Assembly (NCBI GenBank): GCA_016183945.1
Contig: JACPDP010000031.1
Coordinates: 1-35,252 of the forward strand
From: Magnetospirillum sp.
GTDB taxonomy: Bacteria; Pseudomonadota; Alphaproteobacteria; Rhodospirillales; Magnetospirillaceae
Reading direction: 5' to 3'
DNA: 35,252 nucleotides
Positions 13,280-21,183 of the stretch are shown one piece after another. Each line of letters starts with the position of its first letter. Position 1 is the first letter of the stretch. The notes beneath the pieces were generated by a model, which had not been told where the DNA came from, did no database searches, and worked only from the letters and a program-made list of their open reading frames with translations. Made by a program: the position numbers and the translations under genes.

Positions 13280-14689
13280 CTACTCCGCCGCCACCTTGCC
13301 CTTGCCGCGGCGGGCATGGGCGAACAGCACGGCGACGGCGCACGAGGCCAGACGCGCCTTGGCGCTGTCGGCGCGGCTGGTCAGCACGATGGGCACGCGG
13401 GCGCCCAGCACGATGCCGGCGGCATCGGCCTCGGACAGGTAGGACAACTGCTTGGCCAGCATGTTGCCGGCTTCGAGGTCGGGCACCAGCAGGATGTCGG
13501 CGCGGCCGGCCACCGGCGAATTGATCTTCTTGATCTTGGCCGCCTCCTCGTTGATGGCGTTGTCGAACGCCAGCGGGCCGTCGAGCAGGGCGCCGGTGAT
13601 CTGGCCGCGATCGGCCATCTTGCACAGAGCGGCGGCGTCGATGGTGGAGTTGATCTTGGGATAGACCGTCTCCACCGCCGACAGGATGGCGACGCGGGGC
13701 TCGGCCACGCCCAGGACATGCGACAGCTCGATGGCGTTCTGCACGATGTCCAGCTTGTCTTCCAGCGTCGGGTAGATGTTGATGGCGGCGTCGGTGATCA
13801 GCAGGGTGCGCGGATAGGTCGGCACATCCATGACGAAGACGTGGCTGATGCGCCTGGCGGTGCGCAGGCCGGTGTCGCGCCTGGCGACTTCGTGCATCAT
13901 CTCGTCGGTGTGCAGGCTGCCCTTCATCAGCGCCTCGGCGGCACCCGAGCGGCACAGCGCCACGGCCTGTTCGGCCGACTCGTGGCTGTGGGCGGTATCG
14001 ACGATGCGCAGCCCGGCGATGTCGAGCTGGAACTCCGCGGCCACAGCCTGAATCTTGGCTTGCGGCCCCACCAGAATCGGACGGATCAGGCCGGCACGGG
14101 CGGCATCGACGGCACCTTCCAGCGACACCTGGTCGCACGGGTGGCACACCGCCACCGAGACCGGGTCGACGACGCCGCAGCGCTCGATGATGGTTTCGAA
14201 CACATGGTGGCGGCGGCGCAGCTTGACTTCCTGCATCTCCTGCCGGGGCTGGCGCACCTTGACGGTGGGAGCATGCACCCGGGCGGTGCCGGTCAGCACC
14301 GTTTCGCTCCGCTGGTTGACGACCTTGCAGTCGAAATCCACCTCGTCGGGCGCCTTTTTGCGCAACACTGTCAGGGTCAGGGTCAGGGTGTCGCCCACCT
14401 CGACCACGGAATGGAATTCCAGGCTCTGCCCGATGTAGACGGTGCCCGGCCCGGGCAACTCGTTGCCCAGCAGGGCCGACAGCAAGGAGCCACCCCACAT
14501 GCTGTGCGCCAATGCCTTACCGTGATGCGCGAACTGTTCCGCCGAGCTGGCGCTGTAATGGGTGGGATTGAAATCGCCGGTAGCGATGCCGAACAACTCG
14601 ACATCCTCGGGACGGCAGGTCCGGATGAGTGTAGCCTGGTCGCCGACCTTGATTTCGTCGAACGTCCGGTTCTCCAGCATCTCAACCAT
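13280..14689 (-). CDS. MaoC-type enoyl-CoA hydratase fused to phosphate acetyl/butyryltransferase
   Basis: Bifunctional enzyme of 469 residues. The N-terminal domain (about 1-145) is a MaoC/hotdog hydratase with the (R)-specific hydratase motif IATGDFNPTH, including Asp39 and His44, and HSMWGGSLLSALLGNELPGPG. The C-terminal domain (about 165-465) is a Pta/Ptb-type phosphate acyltransferase: VSVAVCHPCDQVSLEGAVDAA, GSLHTDEMMHEV, ISHVFVMDVPTYP, TDAAINIYP, LSAVETVYPKINST, LDGPLAFDNAI and LLVPDLEAGNMLAKQL. It would hydrate a trans-enoyl-CoA and move an acyl group between CoA and phosphate, feeding AckA. GGGAG lies 6 bases before ATG 14689; an ATG two codons upstream (14695) is the alternative. It shares a control region with the divergent acyl-CoA synthetase/GNAT gene. 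Confidence 0.92.
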   Translation of the reverse strand: MVEMLENRTFDEIKVGDQATLIRTCRPEDVELFGIATGDFNPTHYSASSAEQFAHHGKALAHSMWGGSLLSALLGNELPGPGTVYIGQSLEFHSVVEVGDTLTLTLTVLRKKAPDEVDFDCKVVNQRSETVLTGTARVHAPTVKVRQPRQEMQEVKLRRRHHVFETIIERCGVVDPVSVAVCHPCDQVSLEGAVDAARAGLIRPILVGPQAKIQAVAAEFQLDIAGLRIVDTAHSHESAEQAVALCRSGAAEALMKGSLHTDEMMHEVARRDTGLRTARRISHVFVMDVPTYPRTLLITDAAINIYPTLEDKLDIVQNAIELSHVLGVAEPRVAILSAVETVYPKINSTIDAAALCKMADRGQITGALLDGPLAFDNAINEEAAKIKKINSPVAGRADILLVPDLEAGNMLAKQLSYLSEADAAGIVLGARVPIVLTSRADSAKARLASCAVAVLFAHARRGKGKVAAE

Positions 14690-14710
14690 TGTCATCTCCC
14701 GCCGCCGATG

Positions 14711-14721
14711 TTGCAGTGCAA
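14711..14721. promoter_or_regulatory. TGCA palindrome, operator candidate (site 1)
   Basis: TTGCAGTGCAA followed by AA, 22 bases upstream of the MaoC-Pta start. It is palindromic around one central base and matches the palindrome at 14810-14820 except at that base. The pair flanks the shared promoter region of two divergent acyl-CoA genes. TGC-centred palindromes of this sort are bound by PhaR regulators of polyhydroxybutyrate metabolism in alphaproteobacteria. Assignment to PhaR is inference. Confidence 0.55.
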
Positions 14722-14809
14722 AATCATACTTCTATCTCCCTGGAGTTACAATGGACGGGATAGAGTGTGTCACGTCGTCGCGGGCATGGCGGAGATATCG
14801 CCGCCGGTG

Positions 14810-14820
14810 TTGCACTGCAA
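14810..14820. promoter_or_regulatory. TGCA palindrome, operator candidate (site 2)
   Basis: TTGCACTGCAA followed by AAA, 49 bases upstream of the acyl-CoA synthetase/GNAT start and 99 bases from site 1. It is the same 11-bp palindrome with the central base inverted, so one regulator probably binds both sites and controls both divergent genes. Confidence 0.55.
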
Positions 14821-14868
14821 AAAGCACGGGCCTATCTTCGCCACCGGTATGACCACACATAGGGTCCC

Positions 14869-17550
14869 ATGAGCATCCGCAACCTCAAGGCCTTGTTTCG
14901 CCCACAGTCCGTCGCCGTGGTGGGGGCATCGACCCGCCCGCACTCCATCGGCGGCGTGGTGATGCGCAACTTGCTTCAGGCCGAGTTCGGCGGGCCGGTG
15001 ATGCCGGTAACCAACGAACACCCGTCGGTGGGCGGCGTGCTGGCCTATCCCGACGTGGCCTGCCTGCCCAAGGCGCCCGACCTGGCGCTGATCTGCACGC
15101 CCCCGGCCACCATCCCCGCCATCATCAAATCGCTGGGCGAGCGCGGCACCCGCGCCGCCTGCATCATGACGCCGGCCTTGCATCATACCCGGCTGGAGGA
15201 CGGCCGCAGCGCCCTGGAGGCCACCCTGGCCGAGGGCCGCACCGCCGGCATGCGCATCCTGGGACCCAACAGCATGGGCATGCTGGTGCCGGGCATCGGC
15301 CTGAATGCCAGCTTCGCCCATGAATGCGCCCTGCCCGGCAAGATCGCCTTCGTCTCGCAGTCGGGTGCGCTGTGCACCGCGGTTCTCGACTGGGCGCGGC
15401 CCAAGGGCATCGGGTTCTCGCACTTCATCCATATGGGCGACACCGCCGGCGTCGATTTCGGCGATGTGCTCGACTACCTGGGCAGCGACCCCTCGACGCG
15501 CGCCATCCTGCTCTACATCGAGACCATCTCGGAGCGGCGCAACTTCATGAGCGCGGCCCGCGCCGCCGCCCGCAACAAGCCGGTGCTGACCATCAAGGCG
15601 GGCCGCAGCCTGGAGGGCGCCAGGGCGGCCACGTCGCATACCGGAGCCCTGGCGGGTTCGGACGCGGTGTTCGACGCCGCCATCCGGCGGGCCGGCATGC
15701 TGCGCGTGCAGGACATCGAGGAGATTTTCGGCGCGGTGGAGACCCTGGCCCGCTCGCGCCCCATGAAGGGCCAGCGCCTCGCCATCGTCACCAACGGCGG
15801 CGGCATCGGCGTCATTGCCGCCGACGACCTGGCGATGCTGGGCGGCCGGCTGGCCGAGATTCCCCCCGAGGTGATCGAGACGCTGGATGCCTTCCTGCCC
15901 TCCAACTGGTCGCACGGCAACCCGGTGGACATCGTCGGCGACGCCGACGGCGCCCGCTACGTCAAGACCCTGACCGCGGTGCTGGACTGCAAGGCGGTGG
16001 ATGCGGTGCTGGTGATGCACGCGCCCACCGCCATCTCCAGCCCCAGCGAGGTGGCCGAGGCGGTGATCAAGCTGTTCAAGGAGCGCACCCGCGCCAACAT
16101 CATGACCTGCTGGGTCGGCCACGAAGCGGTGGCGCCGGCGCGGCGGCTGTTCGCCGAGGCGGCGGTGCCCACCTATGACACGCCGCGGGCCGCGGTACAG
16201 GCCTTCTGTCACCTGATCCAGTACCGCAAGAACCAGGAACTGCTGATGGAGGTGCCGGCCTCGGCGCCGGTCGAGTTCGTGCCCGACGTGCGCCGCGCCC
16301 GCAAGCTGGTCACGGACGCGCTGGCCAGCGGCGGCGGCACCCTGCGCGAGCCCGAGGCCAAGGCGGTGCTGGAGGCCTACGGCATTCCCACCGTCGAGAC
16401 CCGAATCGCCAAGACCCCGGCCGAGGCCAGCCGCATCGCCCACGACATCGGGGCGCCGGTGGCCTTGAAGATTCTGTCGCCCGACATCGTGCACAAGTCC
16501 GACGTCGGCGGCGTGGCGCTCAACCTCGACAGTCCGTTCGAGGTGGAAAAGGCCGCCCATGCCATGCAGGAACGGGTAACCCGAGTCTATCCCGACGCCC
16601 GCATCGACTGCTTCACCTTCCAGCGCATGGCGCGCCGCTCGCGCTCGCAGGAGCTGATCATCGGCGTCGCCACCGATCCCATCTTCGGACCCGTCATCCT
16701 GTTCGGCCAGGGCGGCATCGCCGTCGAGATCATCGCCGACCGCGCCGTAGCCCTGCCGCCGCTGAACCTCCATCTCGCCTCGGAGCTGATCTCGCGCACC
16801 CGGGTGTCGCGGCTGCTGGAGGGCTATCGCGGCCGCCCGCCCGCCGACCGCGAAGCCGTCGAACTGGCTCTGGTGCAGGTGTCGCAGTTGATCATCGACA
16901 TCCCCGAGATAATCGAGCTCGACATCAACCCGCTGTTCGCCGACGAGCACGGGGTGCTGGCGGTGGACGCCCGCATCGTGGTGGCCGAGGCCAAGGGCGG
17001 CACCGACCGGCTGGCCATCCGCCCCTATCCCGGCGAGTTGGAGGAATGGTTCACCATGACCGACGGGCGCAAGACGCTGATCCGCCCGATCCGGCCCGAG
17101 GACGAACCCAACCACCATGTCTTCGTCTCCAAGCTGACCGCCGAGGACATCCGCTTCCGCTTCTTCGGACTGGTGCACGAGTTGCCGCACACCGAGATGG
17201 CCCGTCTGACCCAGATCGACTACGACCGCGAGATGGCCTTCATCGGCGAGATCGACACGCCCGAGGGCAAGGAAACGTTGGGCGTGGTGCGCACGGTGAC
17301 CGATCCCGACAACGAGAAGGCCGAGTTCGCCATCGTGGTGCGCTCGGACCTGAAAGGCTCGGGGTTGGGCAAGCGGCTGCTGGTCAAGATGATCGAGTAC
17401 TGCCGCAGCCGAGGCACCCAGGCCATCGTCGGTCAGGTGCTGCGGGAAAACTACCGCATGCTGAAATTCGTCGAACATCTCGGTTTCGTCCCCATGCGCA
17501 CCGTCGACGGCGACATCGTCGAAGTGGAGATGGACCTGCAGCACAAGTAG
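14869..17550 (+). CDS. ADP-forming acyl-CoA synthetase fused to GNAT acetyltransferase (Pat/YfiQ-like)
   Basis: An 893-residue cytoplasmic protein. Domains: CoA-binding Rossmann (about 8-135, VAVVGASTRPHSIGGVVMRNL), succinyl-CoA-ligase-like (about 150-310, FVSQSGALCTAVLDWA; TSHTGALAGSD), ATP-grasp (about 475-700, LKILSPDIVHKSDVGGVALNL; PVILFGQGGIAVEI; LDINPLFAD) and a C-terminal GNAT domain (about 725-885, LTAEDIRFRFFGLVHELPH; acetyl-CoA loop DLKGSGLGKRLL). This is the layout of Pat/YfiQ lysine acetyltransferases. His257 in TSHTGA sits where ADP-forming acetyl-CoA synthetases carry the phosphorylated His, so the ligase half may be active rather than only regulatory. It faces the MaoC-Pta/ackA operon, consistent with a role in acyl-CoA levels and protein acetylation. 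Confidence 0.92.
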   Translation: MSIRNLKALFRPQSVAVVGASTRPHSIGGVVMRNLLQAEFGGPVMPVTNEHPSVGGVLAYPDVACLPKAPDLALICTPPATIPAIIKSLGERGTRAACIMTPALHHTRLEDGRSALEATLAEGRTAGMRILGPNSMGMLVPGIGLNASFAHECALPGKIAFVSQSGALCTAVLDWARPKGIGFSHFIHMGDTAGVDFGDVLDYLGSDPSTRAILLYIETISERRNFMSAARAAARNKPVLTIKAGRSLEGARAATSHTGALAGSDAVFDAAIRRAGMLRVQDIEEIFGAVETLARSRPMKGQRLAIVTNGGGIGVIAADDLAMLGGRLAEIPPEVIETLDAFLPSNWSHGNPVDIVGDADGARYVKTLTAVLDCKAVDAVLVMHAPTAISSPSEVAEAVIKLFKERTRANIMTCWVGHEAVAPARRLFAEAAVPTYDTPRAAVQAFCHLIQYRKNQELLMEVPASAPVEFVPDVRRARKLVTDALASGGGTLREPEAKAVLEAYGIPTVETRIAKTPAEASRIAHDIGAPVALKILSPDIVHKSDVGGVALNLDSPFEVEKAAHAMQERVTRVYPDARIDCFTFQRMARRSRSQELIIGVATDPIFGPVILFGQGGIAVEIIADRAVALPPLNLHLASELISRTRVSRLLEGYRGRPPADREAVELALVQVSQLIIDIPEIIELDINPLFADEHGVLAVDARIVVAEAKGGTDRLAIRPYPGELEEWFTMTDGRKTLIRPIRPEDEPNHHVFVSKLTAEDIRFRFFGLVHELPHTEMARLTQIDYDREMAFIGEIDTPEGKETLGVVRTVTDPDNEKAEFAIVVRSDLKGSGLGKRLLVKMIEYCRSRGTQAIVGQVLRENYRMLKFVEHLGFVPMRTVDGDIVEVEMDLQHK

Positions 17551-17567
17551 GGGTGTCCCCCGAAACC

Positions 17568-17639
17568 GTCACCCCCGCGGAAGCGCGGTTCCATGTCCAA
17601 GCCCCATTCAGACGAAACCCCCGCTTCCGCGGGGGTGAC
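17568..17639. repeat. inverted-repeat element with perfect 18-bp arms
   Basis: GTCACCCCCGCGGAAGCG at 17568-17585 is perfectly inverted at 17622-17639, with 36 bases between. It lies between the convergent acyl-CoA synthetase/GNAT and RTX genes, 17 bases after the former's stop. It belongs with the element at 2453-2520 by sequence style (GTCAyCCCCGC-GAAGCG). It may act as a terminator for the plus-strand gene. Confidence 0.8.
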
Positions 17640-17666
17640 GACCTCGGTCGACTTGTCGGCAAGAGC

Positions 17667-17694
17667 CCCCCGGCGGCTTTCACACCGCCGGGGG
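17667..17694 (-). terminator. terminator-like hairpin after the RTX gene
   Basis: A perfect 10-bp GC stem (CCCCCGGCGG at 17667-17676 with CCGCCGGGGG at 17685-17694) and an 8-base loop begins 7 bases beyond the stop of the RTX gene on the minus strand. The following bases (GCTCTTGCC) are not a T tract. Confidence 0.6.
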
Positions 17695-17701
17695 AGTCCG
17701 C

Positions 17702-19561
17702 TCAGTGGTGCCAGTAGTCGACGGTGGCGGCCACGTGGTTGGCGTCCACCGGTGCCACGACGACCGGCGCCGCCGTGGTCGGCTGCGGTGCCAGCAGGTG
17801 AGCCAGTTGGTCCTCAAGCCCCTGGATATGTGTCACCAACGCCTTCTGCTGGCTGGTATCGACGCTGGCGAACAGCTTGTCGAGGTCGAGTTGCAGGTCC
17901 TTCAACACCGCGGCCGGAGTCGCCGGCTGGGGCTGCGGAGCAGGGGCCGCCGATCCGCCGAGCTTGAAGTCCTCGGCAATCAGCTTGTCGGTGGTGACGC
18001 CGGCCAGGTTCACGGTCTGCCCGTCGCCCAGGTTGAGCTGGACATAGCCGGTCTTCTGCACCATGGCGGCCTTGACCTGGTCGAAGCCGGTGAAGCCGAA
18101 GCCGCTCAGGTTCACCACATCATGGCCGGTGCCCTGCGCCGTGAAGTCGGCAACGGTGTCCTTGCCGTCGCCCTTGTGCACCACGAAGGTGTCGGCACCG
18201 CCGCCGCCCACCAGCCAATCGTCACCCTTGCCGCCGTCGATGACGTTGTTGGCCGTGTTGCCGGTGATCTTGTTGGCCAGGTCGTTGCCGGTGCCGTTGA
18301 TGGCAGCGGTACCGCCCAGGATCAGGTTCTCGACATTGGCGGACAGCGTGTAGCTGGTCGAATAGGACAGCACGGTATCGGTGCCCTGTGCGGCCGCCTC
18401 CACCACATGGTCGCCCGGCTGATCGACGATGTAGGTGTCGTCACCCTTGCCGCCGGCCAGGTTCGAGTCGACCTTGCCCCGCATGCCGGCCAGTTGATCA
18501 TGGCCGTCGGTGCCGACCACCGCCTTGCTCGCGTCGGTGGAGGCGGTCCATTTGGTGGGCGCCGCCGAGTCGGCCGGAGCGGTCAGATCCGCGGACGGAA
18601 CCGGCGCGGGTACCGGAGCCGGAGCCGGAGCGGGCGCGGGTGCCGGCGTGGCGCCCGGGGTGGCCTGGAGGTCGGTCGGAGCGCCGACGATGCCGCCGGT
18701 GTAATGCCAGTTGAGGCCGGTCTTGGCCGCGGTGGCGAAATCGGCCGGCGGGTTGCCGACGGTGACGTGGCCGGTGTAAGGCAGGCCCGGCCAGCTGATC
18801 TCGTTACCCTGGCGCACGGCGTGGGTGCTGTCGCCCAGCGAAGCCTTCGGCCACACCGAGGCCTCCTCGGCGGTCTGGCCGGCACGCTCGGTGACGTAGA
18901 CGTTCTTCAGCGTGATGGGATAGGCGTGCTGATCCTTGGAGTCGAGGAACCAGTACTCGTACGAGATGCCCTGGCCGCCCGGAATGTACTTGACGTTGAC
19001 GTTCTCGAAATCGGCCGACTTGTGCGGCGGATCGTACTGGGGCGAGATGAAGAAGCCCTGGTAGTTGGTGCTCATCGACACATTGTAGAAATGCATGTTG
19101 CCAACCGACCCGTGGGTCTGGAAGCCGTCGCCATGGACGCCGCCCTGGGTGCCGTGGATGTTCTCGATCAGCGAGTTCTGCACGGTGACGTCGGGCTGGT
19201 GGCCCGAGGCGCCGCCGACGGCGATGCCGTCCTGCGAAGCGTTCTTGCTGTCGATATGGACACCCTCGACATGCACCGAACCATAGAGGTTCAGGAAGTG
19301 CATGGTGGCGCCCTTGCTGTCGTAGGTCGGCTGGTAGTCGCCGCCGAGGACGATGATGTTGTGGCCGCCGTCGGTCTGAAGCTTGTTGGTGGTGCGGGTG
19401 CTGGTGGCGCCGATGAAGATGACGTCCTCGTCGGGGCGGAACTGCCACCAATCCTGCCCGCCGGTCTTGCTGAGGTCGATGATGGTGGGGTTCTTCATCT
19501 CAGGGAACGCCCATTTCATGTCAGCATTCGCCGCCGCAGCGGTCAAAGGGTTGGTCGTCAT
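17702..19561 (-). CDS. type I secreted beta-helix protein with RTX calcium-binding repeats
   Basis: A 619-residue extracellular protein with no Sec signal peptide, probably exported by the ABC/HlyD pair encoded upstream. Residues about 20-300 look like a right-handed parallel beta-helix ([72 protein letters not shown]), the fold of pectate lyases and other polysaccharide-acting proteins, but I cannot assign a substrate. A Pro/Ala linker (about 302-325) leads to RTX nonapeptides from about 365 to 455 ([31 protein letters not shown]), then [22 protein letters not shown] and a final VDYWHH, the probable secretion-signal region. The frame continues upstream to 19774, but that part is AT-rich and lacks coding character; ATG 19561 gives the [17 protein letters not shown] start. 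Confidence 0.85.
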   Translation of the reverse strand: MTTNPLTAAAANADMKWAFPEMKNPTIIDLSKTGGQDWWQFRPDEDVIFIGATSTRTTNKLQTDGGHNIIVLGGDYQPTYDSKGATMHFLNLYGSVHVEGVHIDSKNASQDGIAVGGASGHQPDVTVQNSLIENIHGTQGGVHGDGFQTHGSVGNMHFYNVSMSTNYQGFFISPQYDPPHKSADFENVNVKYIPGGQGISYEYWFLDSKDQHAYPITLKNVYVTERAGQTAEEASVWPKASLGDSTHAVRQGNEISWPGLPYTGHVTVGNPPADFATAAKTGLNWHYTGGIVGAPTDLQATPGATPAPAPAPAPAPVPAPVPSADLTAPADSAAPTKWTASTDASKAVVGTDGHDQLAGMRGKVDSNLAGGKGDDTYIVDQPGDHVVEAAAQGTDTVLSYSTSYTLSANVENLILGGTAAINGTGNDLANKITGNTANNVIDGGKGDDWLVGGGGADTFVVHKGDGKDTVADFTAQGTGHDVVNLSGFGFTGFDQVKAAMVQKTGYVQLNLGDGQTVNLAGVTTDKLIAEDFKLGGSAAPAPQPQPATPAAVLKDLQLDLDKLFASVDTSQQKALVTHIQGLEDQLAHLLAPQPTTAAPVVVAPVDANHVAATVDYWHH

Positions 19562-19784
19562 TGTCAGGAAACCTCTGTTTTCTGTTGCTGTTGGATAGAC
19601 AGCACGAGCAAACATTTCACCCTGCGTCTGAGGGAGAACATAACCAACAGTGCTTACCTCGATATTAATAGCGCAAATAATCATCAACATCTTTTGTGGT
19701 ACATAACGAAACAACGCCCGCACTATATTGCGGGCGTTATTCATTTTTGCTCTATTTAAAGAGCACGTCATCATAACTTTCCTT
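19562..19784 (-). promoter_or_regulatory. AT-rich leader and probable promoter region of the RTX gene
   Basis: The gap between the adaptor gene and the RTX gene is far richer in A/T than its surroundings (for example 19640-19710 and 19735-19780). It contains a strong hairpin at 19713-19738. Together with the 285-bp distance this suggests the RTX gene has its own promoter and a long leader rather than simple read-through. I see no unambiguous -35/-10 pair. Confidence 0.4.
19713..19738. terminator. hairpin between the HlyD-type gene and the RTX gene
   Basis: A perfect 9-bp stem (AACGCCCGC at 19713-19721 with GCGGGCGTT at 19730-19738), loop of 8 bases. On the plus strand it is followed by ATTCATTTTT, a good intrinsic-terminator tail; on the minus strand, the direction of the secretion genes, the tail is GTTTCG, which is weaker. 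It may attenuate transcription from the exporter genes into the RTX gene, or block antisense transcripts. Confidence 0.55.
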
Positions 19785-19834
19785 GTCCGCCACCCCCGAC
19801 GAAACGGGACCCCGCCTTCGCGGGCCTGACGGAC
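19785..19834. repeat. degenerate REP-like inverted repeat after the HlyD-type gene
   Basis: GTCCGCCACCCCCG at the left and CGGGCCTGACGGAC at the right form an imperfect inverted repeat, with an inner hairpin CCCGC-CTTC-GCGGG at 19811-19824. It starts about 12 bases beyond the adaptor stop codon on the minus strand. It looks like a decayed relative of the 2453-2520 element and could serve as terminator of the exporter transcript. Confidence 0.5.
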
Positions 19835-19846
19835 ATATAAGGAGCC

Positions 19847-21175
19847 TTAGACCTCCCTGAACCCCCGCGAGAAGCTGTCCATCAGAGGTTTCAGCAGGTA
19901 TTGCAGGGGGGTGCGCTCGCCCGCCAGGATCATCACCTCGGCCGGCATGCCGGCCTTCAGCGGTTGCGGCAGGCGCGCCAGCTCCTTCTTCGAGACCTCG
20001 ACCCGCGCCATGTAGTAGGGCTGATGGGTGGCGCCGTCGGTGAAGCGGTCGGCCGACACCACCTGCACCGTTCCCTTCAACACCGGGGTGGTTCGGCTGG
20101 AGAAGGAGGAAAAGCGCACCTCGGCGCCCTGGCCCTCGTGCACCTTGTCGGCGTCTCTCGGGCTGAACTGGGCCTCGACCACCAGGCGGTCCTGGTCGGG
20201 AATGATCTCGGCGACTTCGCCGCCGGGAGTGACCACCGAGCCGGGGCCGGCCACCTTGACCGACTGCACCGCGCCGCCCACCGGCGCCACCACGTCGAGC
20301 CGCTTCACCGCGTCCCGCGCCGCGCCCAGCTTGGCGCCGAGGTCGTTGACCTCGGTCTCCACCTTGGCCAGTTCGGTGGTGGCCTCCTCGCGGAACTTCT
20401 GCGTCAGCTGCATGATCTGCAGGCGGTTCTCGCCGATCTCCCGGTCGGACTGGGTGGCGCCGGCGCCGTCGGAGAAGCGCTCGCCCTCCATGCGGGCCAG
20501 CTCGCGCTCCTGGGCGCGCAGCTTGTTGCGCGGGTAATAGCCCTTGGCCTCCAGCTGGCGCAGTCCGGCCAGCTCATCCTTGAGCAGGACGAGCTGCCGA
20601 CGCTTGGAATTCTCCAGCATGGCACGGCCCTCGCGCTGGCTCTCCAGTTGGGTGATGCGCTGCTTGAGGATGCCGATCTGGCCGTCAAGCGATCTGCGCC
20701 GCTCGGCGAAGCGGTCCCGTTCGCGGGCCACCACCTCGGTGCGGTCGGCCACGGCGGGCGGGAAGGCGACGGCGTCCAACTCGTCGCGCTCGGCCACCAG
20801 GCGCGCCTGTTCCGCCAGGCGGGCATCGAGCTGAGCCGACAGCGTCGACAACTGGGCGGCGGCGGTGGTGTCCTCCAGCCGCACCAGCACGGTCCCCGGC
20901 GCCACCATGGCGCCCTCGCGCACCAGCACTTCCTTGACGATGCCGCCCTCGCGGTGCTGCACCGTCTTGCGCTTGCTCTCGACGGTGACGATGCCTTGCG
21001 AAACCACGGCGCTGCCGACCGGAGCCAGCGCCGCCCAGGTGCCGAAGCCGCCGAAGGCGATGCCGATCACCGTCAGCCCGGCGATCAGGGGCGTGCGGTA
21101 GTTGGAGGGCGGCGTCGGCAAATCGAGCGAGTACCGAGTCGGGAGAGCCGGCAGAGTCGAGCTGTGGATGTTCAT
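19847..21175 (-). CDS. HlyD-family type I secretion adaptor (membrane fusion protein)
   Basis: Periplasmic adaptor that joins the ABC exporter to an outer-membrane TolC-type channel. The 442-residue product has a short cytoplasmic N-terminus, one membrane segment (about 29-51, TPLIAGLTVIGIAFGGFGTWAAL), the lipoyl half-motif GIVTVESKRKTVQHREGGIVKEVLVREGAMV, a long coiled coil (about 95-290), the second lipoyl half (VVAPVGGAVQSVKVAGPGSVVTPGGEVAEIIP) and a beta-barrel end with PLKAGMPAEVMILAGERTPLQYLLKPL. These match the PrtE/HlyD family in length and order. ATG 21175 has GAGG 6 bases upstream; ATG 21187, overlapping the ABC stop as ATGA, is the alternative. The coupling points to one transcript with the exporter. 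Confidence 0.93.
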   Translation of the reverse strand: MNIHSSTLPALPTRYSLDLPTPPSNYRTPLIAGLTVIGIAFGGFGTWAALAPVGSAVVSQGIVTVESKRKTVQHREGGIVKEVLVREGAMVAPGTVLVRLEDTTAAAQLSTLSAQLDARLAEQARLVAERDELDAVAFPPAVADRTEVVARERDRFAERRRSLDGQIGILKQRITQLESQREGRAMLENSKRRQLVLLKDELAGLRQLEAKGYYPRNKLRAQERELARMEGERFSDGAGATQSDREIGENRLQIMQLTQKFREEATTELAKVETEVNDLGAKLGAARDAVKRLDVVAPVGGAVQSVKVAGPGSVVTPGGEVAEIIPDQDRLVVEAQFSPRDADKVHEGQGAEVRFSSFSSRTTPVLKGTVQVVSADRFTDGATHQPYYMARVEVSKKELARLPQPLKAGMPAEVMILAGERTPLQYLLKPLMDSFSRGFREV

Positions 21176-21183
21176 ATCCGTCC

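Noticed and set aside
12090..14498. 802-residue frame that would fuse ackA to upstream sequence
   Set aside because: The upstream part is an out-of-frame reading of the MaoC-Pta gene; the AckA start at 13274 is conserved.
14770..17544. 924-residue open frame on the minus strand opposite the acyl-CoA synthetase/GNAT gene
   Set aside because: Low-complexity His/Gly/Asp composition and no motif; the plus strand has four recognisable domains.
17705..19759. 684-residue open frame on the plus strand opposite the RTX gene
   Set aside because: The minus strand has RTX nonapeptides and lies in a secretion locus; the plus-strand product has no recognisable feature.
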